Positions 22,817-30,760 of a stretch of DNA of 40,294 bases are shown here, in pieces. The translations under genes and the position numbers were made by a program. Where the stretch lies: the NCBI GenBank assembly GCA_031280035.1, contig JAITHJ010000008.1:1-40294 (forward strand), in the 5' to 3' direction. The notes under the pieces were generated by a model, which ran no database searches, was not told the origin of the DNA, and saw only the letters and a list, made by a program, of their open reading frames with translations. Origin of the DNA: Spirochaetaceae bacterium. Its GTDB lineage: Bacteria > Spirochaetota > Spirochaetia > Treponematales > Breznakiellaceae. Numbering within the stretch: position 1 is the first letter of the stretch; the number at the start of each line of letters is the position of its first letter.

Positions 22817-23107
22817 CTAAACTTCTTTTGGGAACAGAATATCAACAATTTTATCAGCAGTTCCTTCTAATATAGTTTCATTGATATATGAAGGATCATT
22901 TATTTTGGCTTTGATTTCAGCTATTCTTTCTGCACGTATATCTGTTGTAGAGGTAATAATTTCAAGTGTGTTATGGAAGCCGGATTTTTCTTTTGCTTCA
23001 GCGGATATATGAACAGAATCCCCTTCAGCAATTTTTACCGAAGGGCCAGTTCGGTTAATATTTTTGTTTTGTGTCGGTTCTACCGGTGGAATTCTCCCGA
23101 TCGTCAT
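22817..23107 (-). CDS. flgM: Anti-sigma-28 factor FlgM-like
   Basis: The 96-residue protein matches FlgM: an N-terminal disordered half with conserved MTIGRIPPVEP, a central DSVHISAEAKEK segment (the family's D-x-x-x-x-S-x-x-A), and a C-terminal helical half R-A-E-R-I-A-E-I-K-A-K-I-N-D-P-S-Y that contacts the flagellar sigma factor FliA. It holds sigma-28 inactive until the hook-basal body is complete, so late flagellar genes are timed. Spirochaetes need this for their periplasmic flagella. It follows rsmI by 61 bases on the same strand and probably shares its transcript. AGAGG and GCAGG precede the ATG. Confidence 0.82.
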   Translation of the reverse strand: MTIGRIPPVEPTQNKNINRTGPSVKIAEGDSVHISAEAKEKSGFHNTLEIITSTTDIRAERIAEIKAKINDPSYINETILEGTADKIVDILFPKEV

Positions 23108-23168
23108 ACCTGCATCCTCTATTTAACTTAATTATCGGCAATACTTTGAAATAAGTTTAGAAAAATAT

Positions 23169-23849
23169 TTATGATTCAATTTTATTACCTGACACATAAA
23201 TTGCATACTCTCCACGACTTTCTTTTTGAGAAAGCGCATTGAATACCTCGATGACAGAGCCTCTAAGGTATTCCTCATGGAATTTTGTCATTTCCCTGCC
23301 GGTACAAACGTATCGCTTACTGTCCAGATCGGTCAAATCAGAAAAAAGCTTGAGAATTCTGAATGGCGATTCATAAATTACAAACGCCATTCCGGTATCA
23401 AGCAGTTCTTTAAGCTTTGCCTTCCTTCGTCCGCTTTTGGGGGATAAAAAACCCTCAAAAATAATAGTTTTATCTAACCCGCCTGCCACACTTACCAGCG
23501 CCGAAAACGCTGAAGCACCGGGTATAGGTAAAACTTTATGCCCTGCCGCTGCCGCATTCCGCGTTAAAACCGCTCCGGGATCGCTTATCGCTGGACTTCC
23601 CGCATCGGAAACATAGGCTGCATCTTTTCCCTCATTGAGCGCCGCGATGATCCTTGCCGCAGCAAGACTTTCATTTTGCGCTCTGCACGAAAGCATTGTA
23701 ACTCTAATTCCGAAATGCGTCAAGAGCTTGAGTGTTCGCCGTGTGTCTTCAGCAGCTACGAGCGGGACTTTTTTTAAGATATCCAAAGCCCTCAAAGTAA
23801 TATCGTCAAGGTTGCCGATCGGCGTAGCAATAATATAAAGCGTAGACAT
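23169..23849 (-). CDS. rsmI: 16S rRNA (cytidine(1402)-2'-O)-methyltransferase
   Basis: The 226-residue tetrapyrrole-methylase-fold enzyme methylates the ribose of C1402 in the ribosomal decoding centre. Typical blocks are LYIIATPIGNLDDITLRAL at the N-terminus, EDTRRTLKLL, the SAM loop AAYVSDAGSPAISDPG, the PGASAFSALVSVAG segment, and FEGFLSP followed by YESPFRI. It lacks the extra C-terminal domain of E. coli RsmI and is therefore shorter. Upstream GGAG is about 14 bases from the ATG. It shares a transcript with flgM. Confidence 0.95.
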   Translation of the reverse strand: MSTLYIIATPIGNLDDITLRALDILKKVPLVAAEDTRRTLKLLTHFGIRVTMLSCRAQNESLAAARIIAALNEGKDAAYVSDAGSPAISDPGAVLTRNAAAAGHKVLPIPGASAFSALVSVAGGLDKTIIFEGFLSPKSGRRKAKLKELLDTGMAFVIYESPFRILKLFSDLTDLDSKRYVCTGREMTKFHEEYLRGSVIEVFNALSQKESRGEYAIYVSGNKIES

Positions 23850-24056
23850 TTGCGGTTAATTCTCCATTGATAATGCGCTGTTTAATAATAAAACTATCTG
23901 GTTCTTCTTTATAAAATAACGTCAAAGAACCTATTTTTATAAAGATTCCGCATGGCAATTTTCTTTGAATAAATCAAAGTTAATTCGTACTATACCGGCC
24001 ACGCTAAACACGTAAAAAATAATCCTACAGGTAAATGCAGCGTTACAGAAAGATTT

Positions 24057-24602
24057 TTAAAAGGAGTAACCCATTGCAAGTTTCAAATCAAAATTTTTGC
24101 AAACGCCGGGTCTTCCTTCTGGCCCGTTTCCAATTCCGATTTCTGCTCCAATGCTTGGTTCAAAAATCCAGCCGTTCGGTCTGCCTATATCGAGACGCAG
24201 ACCTATGGTAGGTGAAATCAAGAAAGCGTTATTTATACTGCTGTTGTTATATGCATCGCTGTCAGGATCTTCCTTGTTTTGCAAATCGCGTTGCAGTTTG
24301 TCAAGTCCGCCCATAAATAATGAAAGCAGGTTGTAAATACGCCCGTAACCTAACCCTACATCAAGAAAAACCGGATTTGCCCACGGATAATAACGAATAT
24401 GACCTTCAGCGCCCCAGCCGCTGAAACCATTTATCCAGTATTCGGCAAGCGCTGAAAAGTTATCGGTTATTGAACATTCATATTTGATATTAAAACCAAC
24501 GCATACAACGGATGTAGTAATTGTGTTTGTCGCGCGGTTTTCGGCAAATCCTCCTTTTGTAAGAACGGTTGCAAAAATTAGAATTAAAAAAAATTTCTTC
24601 AC
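24057..24602 (-). CDS. Small outer-membrane beta-barrel protein
   Basis: The 181-residue protein has a signal peptide (start to about ...KGGFAEN) and an eight-strand-like mature part: VCVGFNIKYECSITDNFSALAEYWING, GHIRYYPWANPVFLDVGLGYGRIY, LISPTIGLRLDIG, FEPSIGAEIGIG, LKLAMGYSF. It ends in aromatic Phe, the barrel-assembly signal. The size and pattern resemble OmpA/OmpX-type barrels. The start is GTG at 24602 with AAGGAG about ten bases upstream. It is divergent from the acyl-CoA ligase gene. About 200 bases between it and rsmI hold no gene. The ligand is unknown. Confidence 0.8.
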   Translation of the reverse strand: MKKFFLILIFATVLTKGGFAENRATNTITTSVVCVGFNIKYECSITDNFSALAEYWINGFSGWGAEGHIRYYPWANPVFLDVGLGYGRIYNLLSLFMGGLDKLQRDLQNKEDPDSDAYNNSSINNAFLISPTIGLRLDIGRPNGWIFEPSIGAEIGIGNGPEGRPGVCKNFDLKLAMGYSF

Positions 24603-24817
24603 GATAGTATAACTCCTTGCCGCGCCGATTGTATCTACTGTGCAAAAATTATTATATAAAATTAAGTGATATGTGTCTATATTTTTCGATTTATAATTTA
24701 AACGCGGCGGCGTTTTCTGGTCAAAAAGTGTTATCTCAGAAAATTTACACGGAAACGCTGCTGGCCGGGCTACGCAACCTTCACGGCTTTATTGTGTCGA
24801 AATACCGGAGGATAATT

Positions 24818-26539
24818 ATGAAAAAAACTATTTCAAATGTTAACCCTTGGACTTTTCTGGATGAATATCGCGGAAAAGTTTTTTCTGGAGAATGGCCTAC
24901 CCTGCCTGAGATGTTTAAGATTACCGCTTCCCGGTATCCTGAACGTCCATGTTTTACCGTGTTCGAGCCGGAACGCGTCAGTCTTAATTACACAGAAGCC
25001 ATGGCAAAGATTGCATCTGTTTCCCGGTGGCTGCACAGCCGTGGAATCGGCAAAGACGACAAGGTCGCTGTTACCGGTAAGAATATCCCGGAATGGACAA
25101 TCGCTTATTTGGCTGTGCTTTTTGCCGGAGGAACCGTTGTTCCAATCGATTATCAGCTTAAGCAAGAGGAACTTGATCTTCTGCTAAAAACATCAAGAGC
25201 GAAAATATTATTCGTCGATGAAGAAAAGCACGAGGCCTATAATAAGAAAGCTGGCGGAAGCGATGTTTCGTATGCGGAAGTTGTTTCGCTTAAAAAAGGG
25301 ATTGGGAACTATATCTATGATCTTGACGGCAATGATTTTACTCCGCCCGCCATTACCGAAGAAGACACCGCTGCGATTTTGTTTACTTCCGGTACAACCG
25401 GCAACCCAAAAGGCGTCATGTTAAGCCACCGCAATTTTGTATCAGATTGTTATCTTTGTCAGGGGCTCTGCACGATGTATCCCACTGATGTTTTTTATGC
25501 GCTTTTACCGCTTCATCACGCGTATACAATGCTTGCTGTGTTTTTTGTTACAATTTCAGTCGGCGCGGAATTGGTGTTCGGTAAAAAAATGATAGTCAAA
25601 GCTATTTTGTCTGAACTAAAAGAAGGCAAAGTAACAATGTTTCTTGGCGTTCCAATGTTGTTTAACAAGCTGCTGTCCGGTATTCTGCGCGGGATACGTG
25701 AAAAAGGCATTGTAGTTTACGCCATTATCAATTTTTTGATGATAATTTCAGGTATTATTAAGAAAATAACCGGCATAAATTTGGGTAAAAATATTTTTGG
25801 CGCTGTTCTGAAAAAAGCGTCGTTAAACAATATTCGTATTTGCATATCAGGCGGCGGACCGCTTGCGCCGAGCGTATTCAGAAAGTATAACCAGCTTGGA
25901 CTTGATTTTGTTCAAGGCTACGGACTTACGGAAGCTTCTCCCGTTACCAATTTTAATCCGATAGAGCATTACAAAGAAACAAGTGTTGGCAAAGTAATAC
26001 CGGGCGTAGATATGAAGATTCTGAATAGCGGCGAGCGTGGTATTGGAGAAGTTGTTGTTAAAGGTTCTATGGTAATGCAAGGATATTTTGAAATGCCGGA
26101 AGAAACAGCGGCTTCTTTTACTGAAGACGGCTATCTCAAGACCGGCGATTTGGGTTATCTTGACAGCGAGAATTATTTATATTTGACTGGCCGCGCTAAA
26201 AACTTAATTGTTACCGAAGGCGGTAAAAATGTGTATCCCGAAGAAATTGAAAATGAATTCCAGCTTTTTGAAGAAATTGAGCAGATTTTAATACGCGGAT
26301 TTGTTTTGGATAAAAAACTAAAAACTGAAAGTATTGAAGCGCTGATTTACCCGAATAGAGAATTCTTCAATAGAAGCGGAGAAAACAGCAAAGAACAGAT
26401 TACTGCGCGTATGGAAGCTATTGTTTCGGAAGTGAATAAAAGACTTCTGTCATACCAAAAAATTGAAAGAACAACACTTCTTGATGAACCTCTTGAAATG
26501 ACAACAACAAAAAAGATAAAGAGAAATCAGGGTACTTAA
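24818..26539 (+). CDS. AMP-dependent long-chain acyl-CoA synthetase/ligase
   Basis: The 573-residue adenylate-forming enzyme has the phosphate loop TSGTTGNPKG (residues 190-199), the adenine motif GYGLTEASPV (about 367-376), the TGDLGYLD hinge-side motif and the TGRAKNLIVTEGGKNVYPEEIE block, and ends with the catalytic lysine region TTKKIKRNQ. It would activate a fatty or other carboxylic acid to an acyl-AMP and then to the CoA thioester. A helical, hydrophobic central insert (VVYAIINFLMIISGIIKKITG) suggests membrane association, as in other long-chain ligases. The ATG at 24818 has GGAGG six bases upstream; the longer open frame upstream is not needed. Its 3' end nearly touches the convergent bactofilin gene. 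Confidence 0.9.
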   Translation: MKKTISNVNPWTFLDEYRGKVFSGEWPTLPEMFKITASRYPERPCFTVFEPERVSLNYTEAMAKIASVSRWLHSRGIGKDDKVAVTGKNIPEWTIAYLAVLFAGGTVVPIDYQLKQEELDLLLKTSRAKILFVDEEKHEAYNKKAGGSDVSYAEVVSLKKGIGNYIYDLDGNDFTPPAITEEDTAAILFTSGTTGNPKGVMLSHRNFVSDCYLCQGLCTMYPTDVFYALLPLHHAYTMLAVFFVTISVGAELVFGKKMIVKAILSELKEGKVTMFLGVPMLFNKLLSGILRGIREKGIVVYAIINFLMIISGIIKKITGINLGKNIFGAVLKKASLNNIRICISGGGPLAPSVFRKYNQLGLDFVQGYGLTEASPVTNFNPIEHYKETSVGKVIPGVDMKILNSGERGIGEVVVKGSMVMQGYFEMPEETAASFTEDGYLKTGDLGYLDSENYLYLTGRAKNLIVTEGGKNVYPEEIENEFQLFEEIEQILIRGFVLDKKLKTESIEALIYPNREFFNRSGENSKEQITARMEAIVSEVNKRLLSYQKIERTTLLDEPLEMTTTKKIKRNQGT

Positions 26540-26544
26540 TTGAA

Positions 26545-26964
26545 TTAAGAGGCGGAACGGCGCAGTTCCGCCTTTATTTCTGTTGCCGGACGTGAAAAAA
26601 TTTCAATATCCTTTTCGGCATTAATCATTTCACATTTTCCTTCAAAAAACACACCATCGGCAATGCGTAAACGTGCGGTTACAAGATTTCCGTATACTTC
26701 CGCACCTGCGTAAAGATCGACTTTGCCTTCAGCATGGATTGGCCCGGTTACTTTACCATAAACGGTAAGATTTGTTACACTAATCGAATCGGCTTCGACA
26801 ACTGCGCCTTTATCAATGATAAGGCTGCCCTCAGTTGCTTCAATAGTTCCCGTAAATTTACCCCGAATACAAAATGTTTTTTTGAATTTAAGTACGCCTT
26901 TTAGTGATGTTGAATTGCTTAAGGTAACAATTTTGGATGATTCGTTTTTATTGTCAATTACCAT
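26545..26964 (-). CDS. Bactofilin family protein
   Basis: The 139-residue protein has the bactofilin (DUF583) core, a right-handed beta-helix that self-assembles into filaments without nucleotide: SLKGVLKFKKTFCIRGKFTGTIEATEGSLIIDKGAVVEADSISVTNLTVYGKVTGPIHAEGKVDLYAGAEVYGNLVTARLRIADGVFFEGKCEM. Hydrophobic residues recur with the usual ladder spacing, G-x-[IV] and [AV]-x-G. Bactofilins shape cells or anchor partners. The start is the second ATG (26964), placed by GGAG about eight bases upstream; it overlaps the end of the receiver gene by 11 bases, so the two are coupled. The tail after the core is short and basic. Confidence 0.88.
   Translation of the reverse strand: MVIDNKNESSKIVTLSNSTSLKGVLKFKKTFCIRGKFTGTIEATEGSLIIDKGAVVEADSISVTNLTVYGKVTGPIHAEGKVDLYAGAEVYGNLVTARLRIADGVFFEGKCEMINAEKDIEIFSRPATEIKAELRRSAS
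26550..26579 (+). terminator. Terminator of the acyl-CoA ligase gene, inside the bactofilin gene
   Basis: AGGCGGAAC (26550-26558) pairs with GTTCCGCCT (26565-26573), followed by TTATTTC. The stem is encoded by the last codons of the convergent bactofilin gene (stop at 26547-26545). Confidence 0.65.
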
Positions 26965-27382
26965 TATGTTTCTCCGCATAAAGTTTGCCCATGTTAATAT
27001 AAAAATCCTTGTTTCTCAGTACCGACCGTATTTTTGCAGCCAAAATAGAGAAATTAAATGGTTTTGTAATATAATCTTCTGCGCCAAGATCGTAACTTTC
27101 GGCTTTTTCCTTGACGTTCTCTATGTCGGTGAGTAAAATTACCTGCATTTCAGAAAGATCAGCATTGGATTTAATTTCTCTTAATATTTCCCAGCCTGAT
27201 ACTTTGGGTAAAATTGTATTAATTAAAGCTAAATCAAATTTTTTTTGTTTTATTTTTTCTAAAGCGTTTTTGCCGTCTGTAGTTTTTTCGATTTCAAAAC
27301 CTAATTTTGACAACATAATATCAATAAGTTCAAGATTAGGCTCTTCATTATCAGCGATAATGATTGTTTTTCGTTTGGGCAT
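26954..27382 (-). CDS. Stand-alone receiver-domain protein with altered phosphorylation site
   Basis: The 142-residue single receiver domain has the fold pattern of CheY-like regulators: IIIADNEEPNLELI, FDLALINTILPKVSGWEIL, VILLTDIENV and DYITKPFNFSILAAKI. T85 and K107 are conserved, but the acceptor position is N55 (LINTILP where LxDxxMP is normal) and one of the two acidic metal ligands is N12 (ADNEE). It therefore cannot take a phosphate in the usual way and is likely a pseudo-receiver working by protein contact. The ATG at 27382 has AGGA at proper distance. It is coupled to the bactofilin gene and lies 82 bases after the FecR-like gene, suggesting a role in the same envelope or cytoskeletal unit. 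Confidence 0.88.
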   Translation of the reverse strand: MPKRKTIIIADNEEPNLELIDIMLSKLGFEIEKTTDGKNALEKIKQKKFDLALINTILPKVSGWEILREIKSNADLSEMQVILLTDIENVKEKAESYDLGAEDYITKPFNFSILAAKIRSVLRNKDFYINMGKLYAEKHNGN

Positions 27383-27464
27383 TTCTATTTCCTTGTTTAC
27401 ATAATAACACTCGCGCCGAACTTTTTTCAAGTCCTTCTTTGAAAGAAGTCTGAATGCGCCGTTA

Positions 27465-28385
27465 TTAAAATAAGTATGAAGCTAATAAAACAAAAGAACC
27501 AAGTCCTATGGGAACATATCCGGCAAAGAAAATTTTGTCCGCTTGCGCTTTCTCAATATAACGGCTTTCCAGTATATGCATTGCGCCCTGAACAATAACG
27601 CCGCCGGCTAGAAGCGTTAAACCGGTAATAATGCCTATTTTTCTGACCTGCGTTCCCTGCACATCAACTGGCATAGGCAGTATAATCGGCGTTTCGTCTT
27701 TTGATAAATCATTTGAAATGCCATATTTATTGTCAAGTTTGTTCCAATAATCAACAATATCGGTATTCATTTTGAATCGCTCTATATTACCCATGAACGG
27801 ATCGACTACCACTGTTTCACCATTATTCAGCGCTATTCTTGCGTAACCAGGATCGGAGTATTTAGGATATACCGAAGCGTCTCCTGAAATTGCCGATACC
27901 GATAAAACAGGTTTTCCGGCGCTCTCAACTTTTGGTAAAATAGTATAATCAATATTTATTTCGCCATTTCGAATTTGAATTACCGAATTGCCGGTCTTAA
28001 TATTAACAAATGTATTATCTGTGTTTTTATTTACAAGAATTCTTCCGTATATAAGATTGAATGACCAAATATCGTTTTTAGGATCGGAATTAACCAACGC
28101 TATAGAACTGTTTTCAGCAAGTTTGATTGTAGGCCCGTTAGGAGGAATATTTATATTGACAAAACTGTCATGGCCGGTTTGTACAACATCATTTTTTTTA
28201 AAACTTAATATTGTACCGTTGACTTGACTATACGTGAATTTTTGATACTTGCCTTCGCTTGTTACGGTGAAATCATTGCCTTGAACGCCATTTAATACCG
28301 CATTGTCTGACAATTGGGCAGTAGCAACTTCAACGCATAACGATAACAGTGATAAGGCGAAGATATATCTTCGCGTATGTGACAT
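27465..28385 (-). CDS. FecR-domain envelope protein
   Basis: The 306-residue protein has a signal peptide (MSHTRRYIFALSLLSLCVEVATAQ), then a FecR-like beta-rich region (about residues 55-210) with the recognisable series NGTILSFKKNDVVQTGHDSFVNI, IKLAENSSIALV, FNLIYGRILVNKNTDNTFVNIKTGNSVIQIRNGEINIDY and GETVVVDP. Two hydrophobic helices close the protein (IGIITGLTLLAGGVIV and GYVPIGLGSFVLLASYLF), so the domain should face the periplasm while the C-terminus is in the inner membrane. The start may be ATG 28385 or TTG 28391. It is mid-unit between aroH and the receiver gene. A signalling or cell-wall role is plausible but not shown. Confidence 0.8.
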   Translation of the reverse strand: MSHTRRYIFALSLLSLCVEVATAQLSDNAVLNGVQGNDFTVTSEGKYQKFTYSQVNGTILSFKKNDVVQTGHDSFVNINIPPNGPTIKLAENSSIALVNSDPKNDIWSFNLIYGRILVNKNTDNTFVNIKTGNSVIQIRNGEINIDYTILPKVESAGKPVLSVSAISGDASVYPKYSDPGYARIALNNGETVVVDPFMGNIERFKMNTDIVDYWNKLDNKYGISNDLSKDETPIILPMPVDVQGTQVRKIGIITGLTLLAGGVIVQGAMHILESRYIEKAQADKIFFAGYVPIGLGSFVLLASYLF

Positions 28386-28481
28386 AAACAATCTGCCCCC
28401 ATAATGGCCTAGAATGTTATAGGCCTCCTGTCTTTTTTTCGGCGGTTTTTCTTGAAACTTTAGGAAAAACGGTTTTTGGGC

Positions 28482-28853
28482 CTAATTAGAAGCGGCTGCC
28501 CAATCTGAGCGGAGTAGTTCTGCGCCATTGCGGTAAATATGGCGGTTCAATACTCCGTCTTCAAGATATGCATGAAGCAGAACACGAATTATACGCGGGT
28601 ACAGCGGCGGGATTTTTGGCTCCAAAGTAGAAAAAAGCGGTGTTTCCGCCGCTCTGCCGGATTGCCGGAGCGCAGCGGCGGGATTTTTTGCAGTTATATC
28701 ATCCGTTACGGAAAAGATAATAGAGATAATATCTTGTTCTGCAATATGATTTTTGAAAAGAAGTTCATCGTAAAGAATACCAATCTGCTCAACAATATCG
28801 TTTTCCTCGTTAAGAACCTGTGTTGCGCCGCGTAGAGCGCCTATTTTTTTCAT
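28482..28853 (-). CDS. aroH: Chorismate mutase, AroH type
   Basis: The 123-residue protein fits the trimeric AroH fold (chorismate to prephenate, towards phenylalanine and tyrosine). Matches are GALRGATQVLNEEND, FSVTDDITAKNPAAALRQSG, and IRVLLHAYLEDGVLNRHIYRNGAELLRSDW. Using Bacillus subtilis numbering, which the sequence follows closely, active-site residues R7 (here R8), R63, E78, R90 and Y108 (here Y107) are kept, while Cys75 is Ser and Phe57 is Asn. The enzyme should still be active, but its pocket differs. It overlaps the upstream membrane-protein gene by four bases (ATGA). No other aromatic amino-acid gene is near. Confidence 0.85.
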   Translation of the reverse strand: MKKIGALRGATQVLNEENDIVEQIGILYDELLFKNHIAEQDIISIIFSVTDDITAKNPAAALRQSGRAAETPLFSTLEPKIPPLYPRIIRVLLHAYLEDGVLNRHIYRNGAELLRSDWAAASN

Positions 28854-29206
28854 GTCTGATTTCCTTTCATAAGCGATATAATTACGCCGGAAAACAGCAT
28901 AAAAATCAATCCCAGTGCGGCAAATACGCCGTATATTACAATAAATGACAGGTATTTTAATTTTCTGTGCGCTAGAAAATTTCCCAGTGTGAATAGTGTA
29001 GATAATGTTGCAAAAATAAATAACACTATACCATTCCAGTAAAGGAATTTTAATAATAATAACATTGTAGTTTCAGTAAAATTTTGAAAATTACCGATTC
29101 CATAAAGAAAGACCGTTAATAAGGCTGTTATAAGAAAAAATATAAACGCATTTCCAATTAGAATATGCGTAATTCTAAAATTAACGCGCTCCTGTAGTCT
29201 TGTCAT
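28850..29206 (-). CDS. Small integral membrane protein of unknown function
   Basis: The 118-residue protein has three clear membrane helices: ILIGNAFIFFLITALLTVFLYGIG, LLLKFLYWNGIVLFIFATLSTLFTLG and LSFIVIYGVFAALGLIFMLFSGVIISLM, with a basic N-terminus and a basic HRKLK loop. I do not recognise a family. It heads the reverse unit membrane protein, aroH, FecR-like, receiver, bactofilin. TATAGT at 29221-29216 lies nine bases before the ATG, leaving a leader of about three bases; no Shine-Dalgarno sequence is visible. It is divergent from the deaminase gene only 50 bases away. Confidence 0.7.
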   Translation of the reverse strand: MTRLQERVNFRITHILIGNAFIFFLITALLTVFLYGIGNFQNFTETTMLLLLKFLYWNGIVLFIFATLSTLFTLGNFLAHRKLKYLSFIVIYGVFAALGLIFMLFSGVIISLMKGNQT

Positions 29207-29215
29207 CTTAAAATA

Positions 29216-29221
29216 ACTATA
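29216..29221 (-). promoter_or_regulatory. -10 hexamer of the aroH-bactofilin unit
   Basis: TATAGT on the minus strand, with a weak TAGAAT 17 bp upstream; +1 near 29209, three bases before ATG 29206. Confidence 0.35.
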
Positions 29222-29256
29222 CTGGATACTGTAGGAAGATTCTATCTATAAAAAAC

Positions 29257-29745
29257 ATGACGGAAAATTATCAACGCCCAGACTGGGACGAATATTTTAT
29301 GGGAATTTGCGATGCAATTTCACGACGGGCTACCTGCGATAGAGGCCGTTCCGGCGCAGTGATCGTAAAGGAGAACAGGCTTCTTGTTGCAGGTTATGTT
29401 GGAGCGCCTACAGGACTGCCGCATTGTGATGAGGCGGGACATCAGCTAAAGAAGGTGACTCATGAGGACGGCAGAGTAACGACACACTGTGTCAGGACTG
29501 TTCACGCTGAGCAAAACGCCATTTGTCAGGCAGCGAAATACGGTGTATCAATAAACGGCGCTACGTTGTATTGCAAAATGACGCCGTGCAGAACGTGCGC
29601 CATGCTGATAATAAGCTGTGGTATTATCCGTGTTGTTTGTCAGAAACGCTATCATGATGCGGAAGACTCTGAAGTGATGTTTAAACAGGCCGGCGTAATG
29701 TTCGAATACATTCAAAATGAACTGGAAAAATATAGTGAACAATAA
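29257..29745 (+). CDS. dCMP/cytidine deaminase family protein
   Basis: The 162-residue zinc-dependent deaminase has H83-A-E85 (TVHAEQNAI) and P-C111-x2-C114 (TPCRTCAML), the motif in which His and two Cys bind zinc and Glu shuttles protons. The N-terminal RPDWDEYFMGICDAISRRATCDR and the AGYVGAPTGLPHC segment are typical of deoxycytidylate deaminases of the ComE-operon/Dcd type, which make dUMP from dCMP for thymidylate synthesis. Length is normal. No good Shine-Dalgarno site precedes the ATG; TATAAA at 29247-29252 is close to it. Its stop is one base away from the stop of the convergent transporter ATPase gene and no terminator is visible between them. Confidence 0.92.
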   Translation: MTENYQRPDWDEYFMGICDAISRRATCDRGRSGAVIVKENRLLVAGYVGAPTGLPHCDEAGHQLKKVTHEDGRVTTHCVRTVHAEQNAICQAAKYGVSINGATLYCKMTPCRTCAMLIISCGIIRVVCQKRYHDAEDSEVMFKQAGVMFEYIQNELEKYSEQ

Positions 29746-29746
29746 A

Positions 29747-30745
29747 TTATTCATAGAGAAAACACGCGGTCATGTGAAATTCATTCCCATTTTTTTCCGC
29801 TTTAAGCTGTGGTTGCGATATTTTGCATTTATCCATGCGGCATGAACAGCGGCCGTAAAAAGAACACCCCGGGCGGCGTGTATTTGGCGAAGGCACATCG
29901 CCGGAAAGGATTATGCACTTTCGTTCCGCTTCAATTTTAGGGTCAGGAATGGGTGCAGATGACAGCAATGCCTGAGTGTATGGATGGCGCGGGTTCTCAT
30001 ACAAATCGTTATAGTCGCTGATTTCAACAATTTTCCCAAGATACATTACAGCAACACGGTCTGAAATATATTCAATTACGGCAAGATCGTGTGCAATAAA
30101 AAGATAAGATAATCCAAGTTCACGCTGAATATCTTTGAATACATTGAGAATTTGAGCCTGAATTGAAACGTCAAGTGCGGAAACAGGCTCGTCTGCCAGA
30201 ATGAGAGAAGGATTCAGCGCGAGTGCACGGGCAATGCCTATACGCTGCCGCTGCCCGCCGGAAAATTCATGAGGATAGCGGTTTTTATACCGTTTAAGAA
30301 GACCGGTCATATCCATCAGTTTTTCCACACGAGTTTTTATTTCAGCGTTGCTCATATTAAGAAGTCTGTATTTTTTGTAAATCCACAAAGGTTCAGCGAT
30401 GATATTTTCTGTAGTCATGCGTGGATTGAGCGATGCGTATGGATTCTGAAATACAATTTGCATATTCCGGCGCGCTTCAAGAATCTCACGCTGGTTCATT
30501 GCAGAAAGATTTTTGCCGTTAAGGAATACTTCGCCTGACGTTGGCGTATAAAGCCGCGCAAGCGTTCTAACCACAGTGGATTTTCCACAGCCGGATTCTC
30601 CTACAATACCGAGTGTTTCGCCTTTTTTAATCGTGAATGAAACTTTGTCTACCGCATAAATAAATTGCTTCTTGCGGTTTATAATGCCCTTGCTTCCGGT
30701 GTAAAAATGCATGCAAAGGTCTTTAACTTCAAGTAAATTATTCAT
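29747..30745 (-). CDS. dppF: Dipeptide/oligopeptide ABC transporter ATP-binding protein (DppF/OppF type)
   Basis: The 332-residue ATPase energises peptide import across the inner membrane. Walker A is GESGCGKST (49-57), the Q-loop Q100 lies in IVFQNPYASLNP, the signature is FSGGQRQR (161-168), Walker B is LILADEP (181-187), and the switch histidine is in FIAHDLAVIEYIS. The C-terminal oligopeptide domain carries the cysteine cluster (RPGCSFYGRCSCRMDKC ... TACF) known in Opp/Dpp ATPases. It is the last gene of dppC-D-F, 15 bases after dppD. Confidence 0.94.
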   Translation of the reverse strand: MNNLLEVKDLCMHFYTGSKGIINRKKQFIYAVDKVSFTIKKGETLGIVGESGCGKSTVVRTLARLYTPTSGEVFLNGKNLSAMNQREILEARRNMQIVFQNPYASLNPRMTTENIIAEPLWIYKKYRLLNMSNAEIKTRVEKLMDMTGLLKRYKNRYPHEFSGGQRQRIGIARALALNPSLILADEPVSALDVSIQAQILNVFKDIQRELGLSYLFIAHDLAVIEYISDRVAVMYLGKIVEISDYNDLYENPRHPYTQALLSSAPIPDPKIEAERKCIILSGDVPSPNTRRPGCSFYGRCSCRMDKCKISQPQLKAEKNGNEFHMTACFLYE

Positions 30746-30760
30746 ACTATCTTCTTCAAA

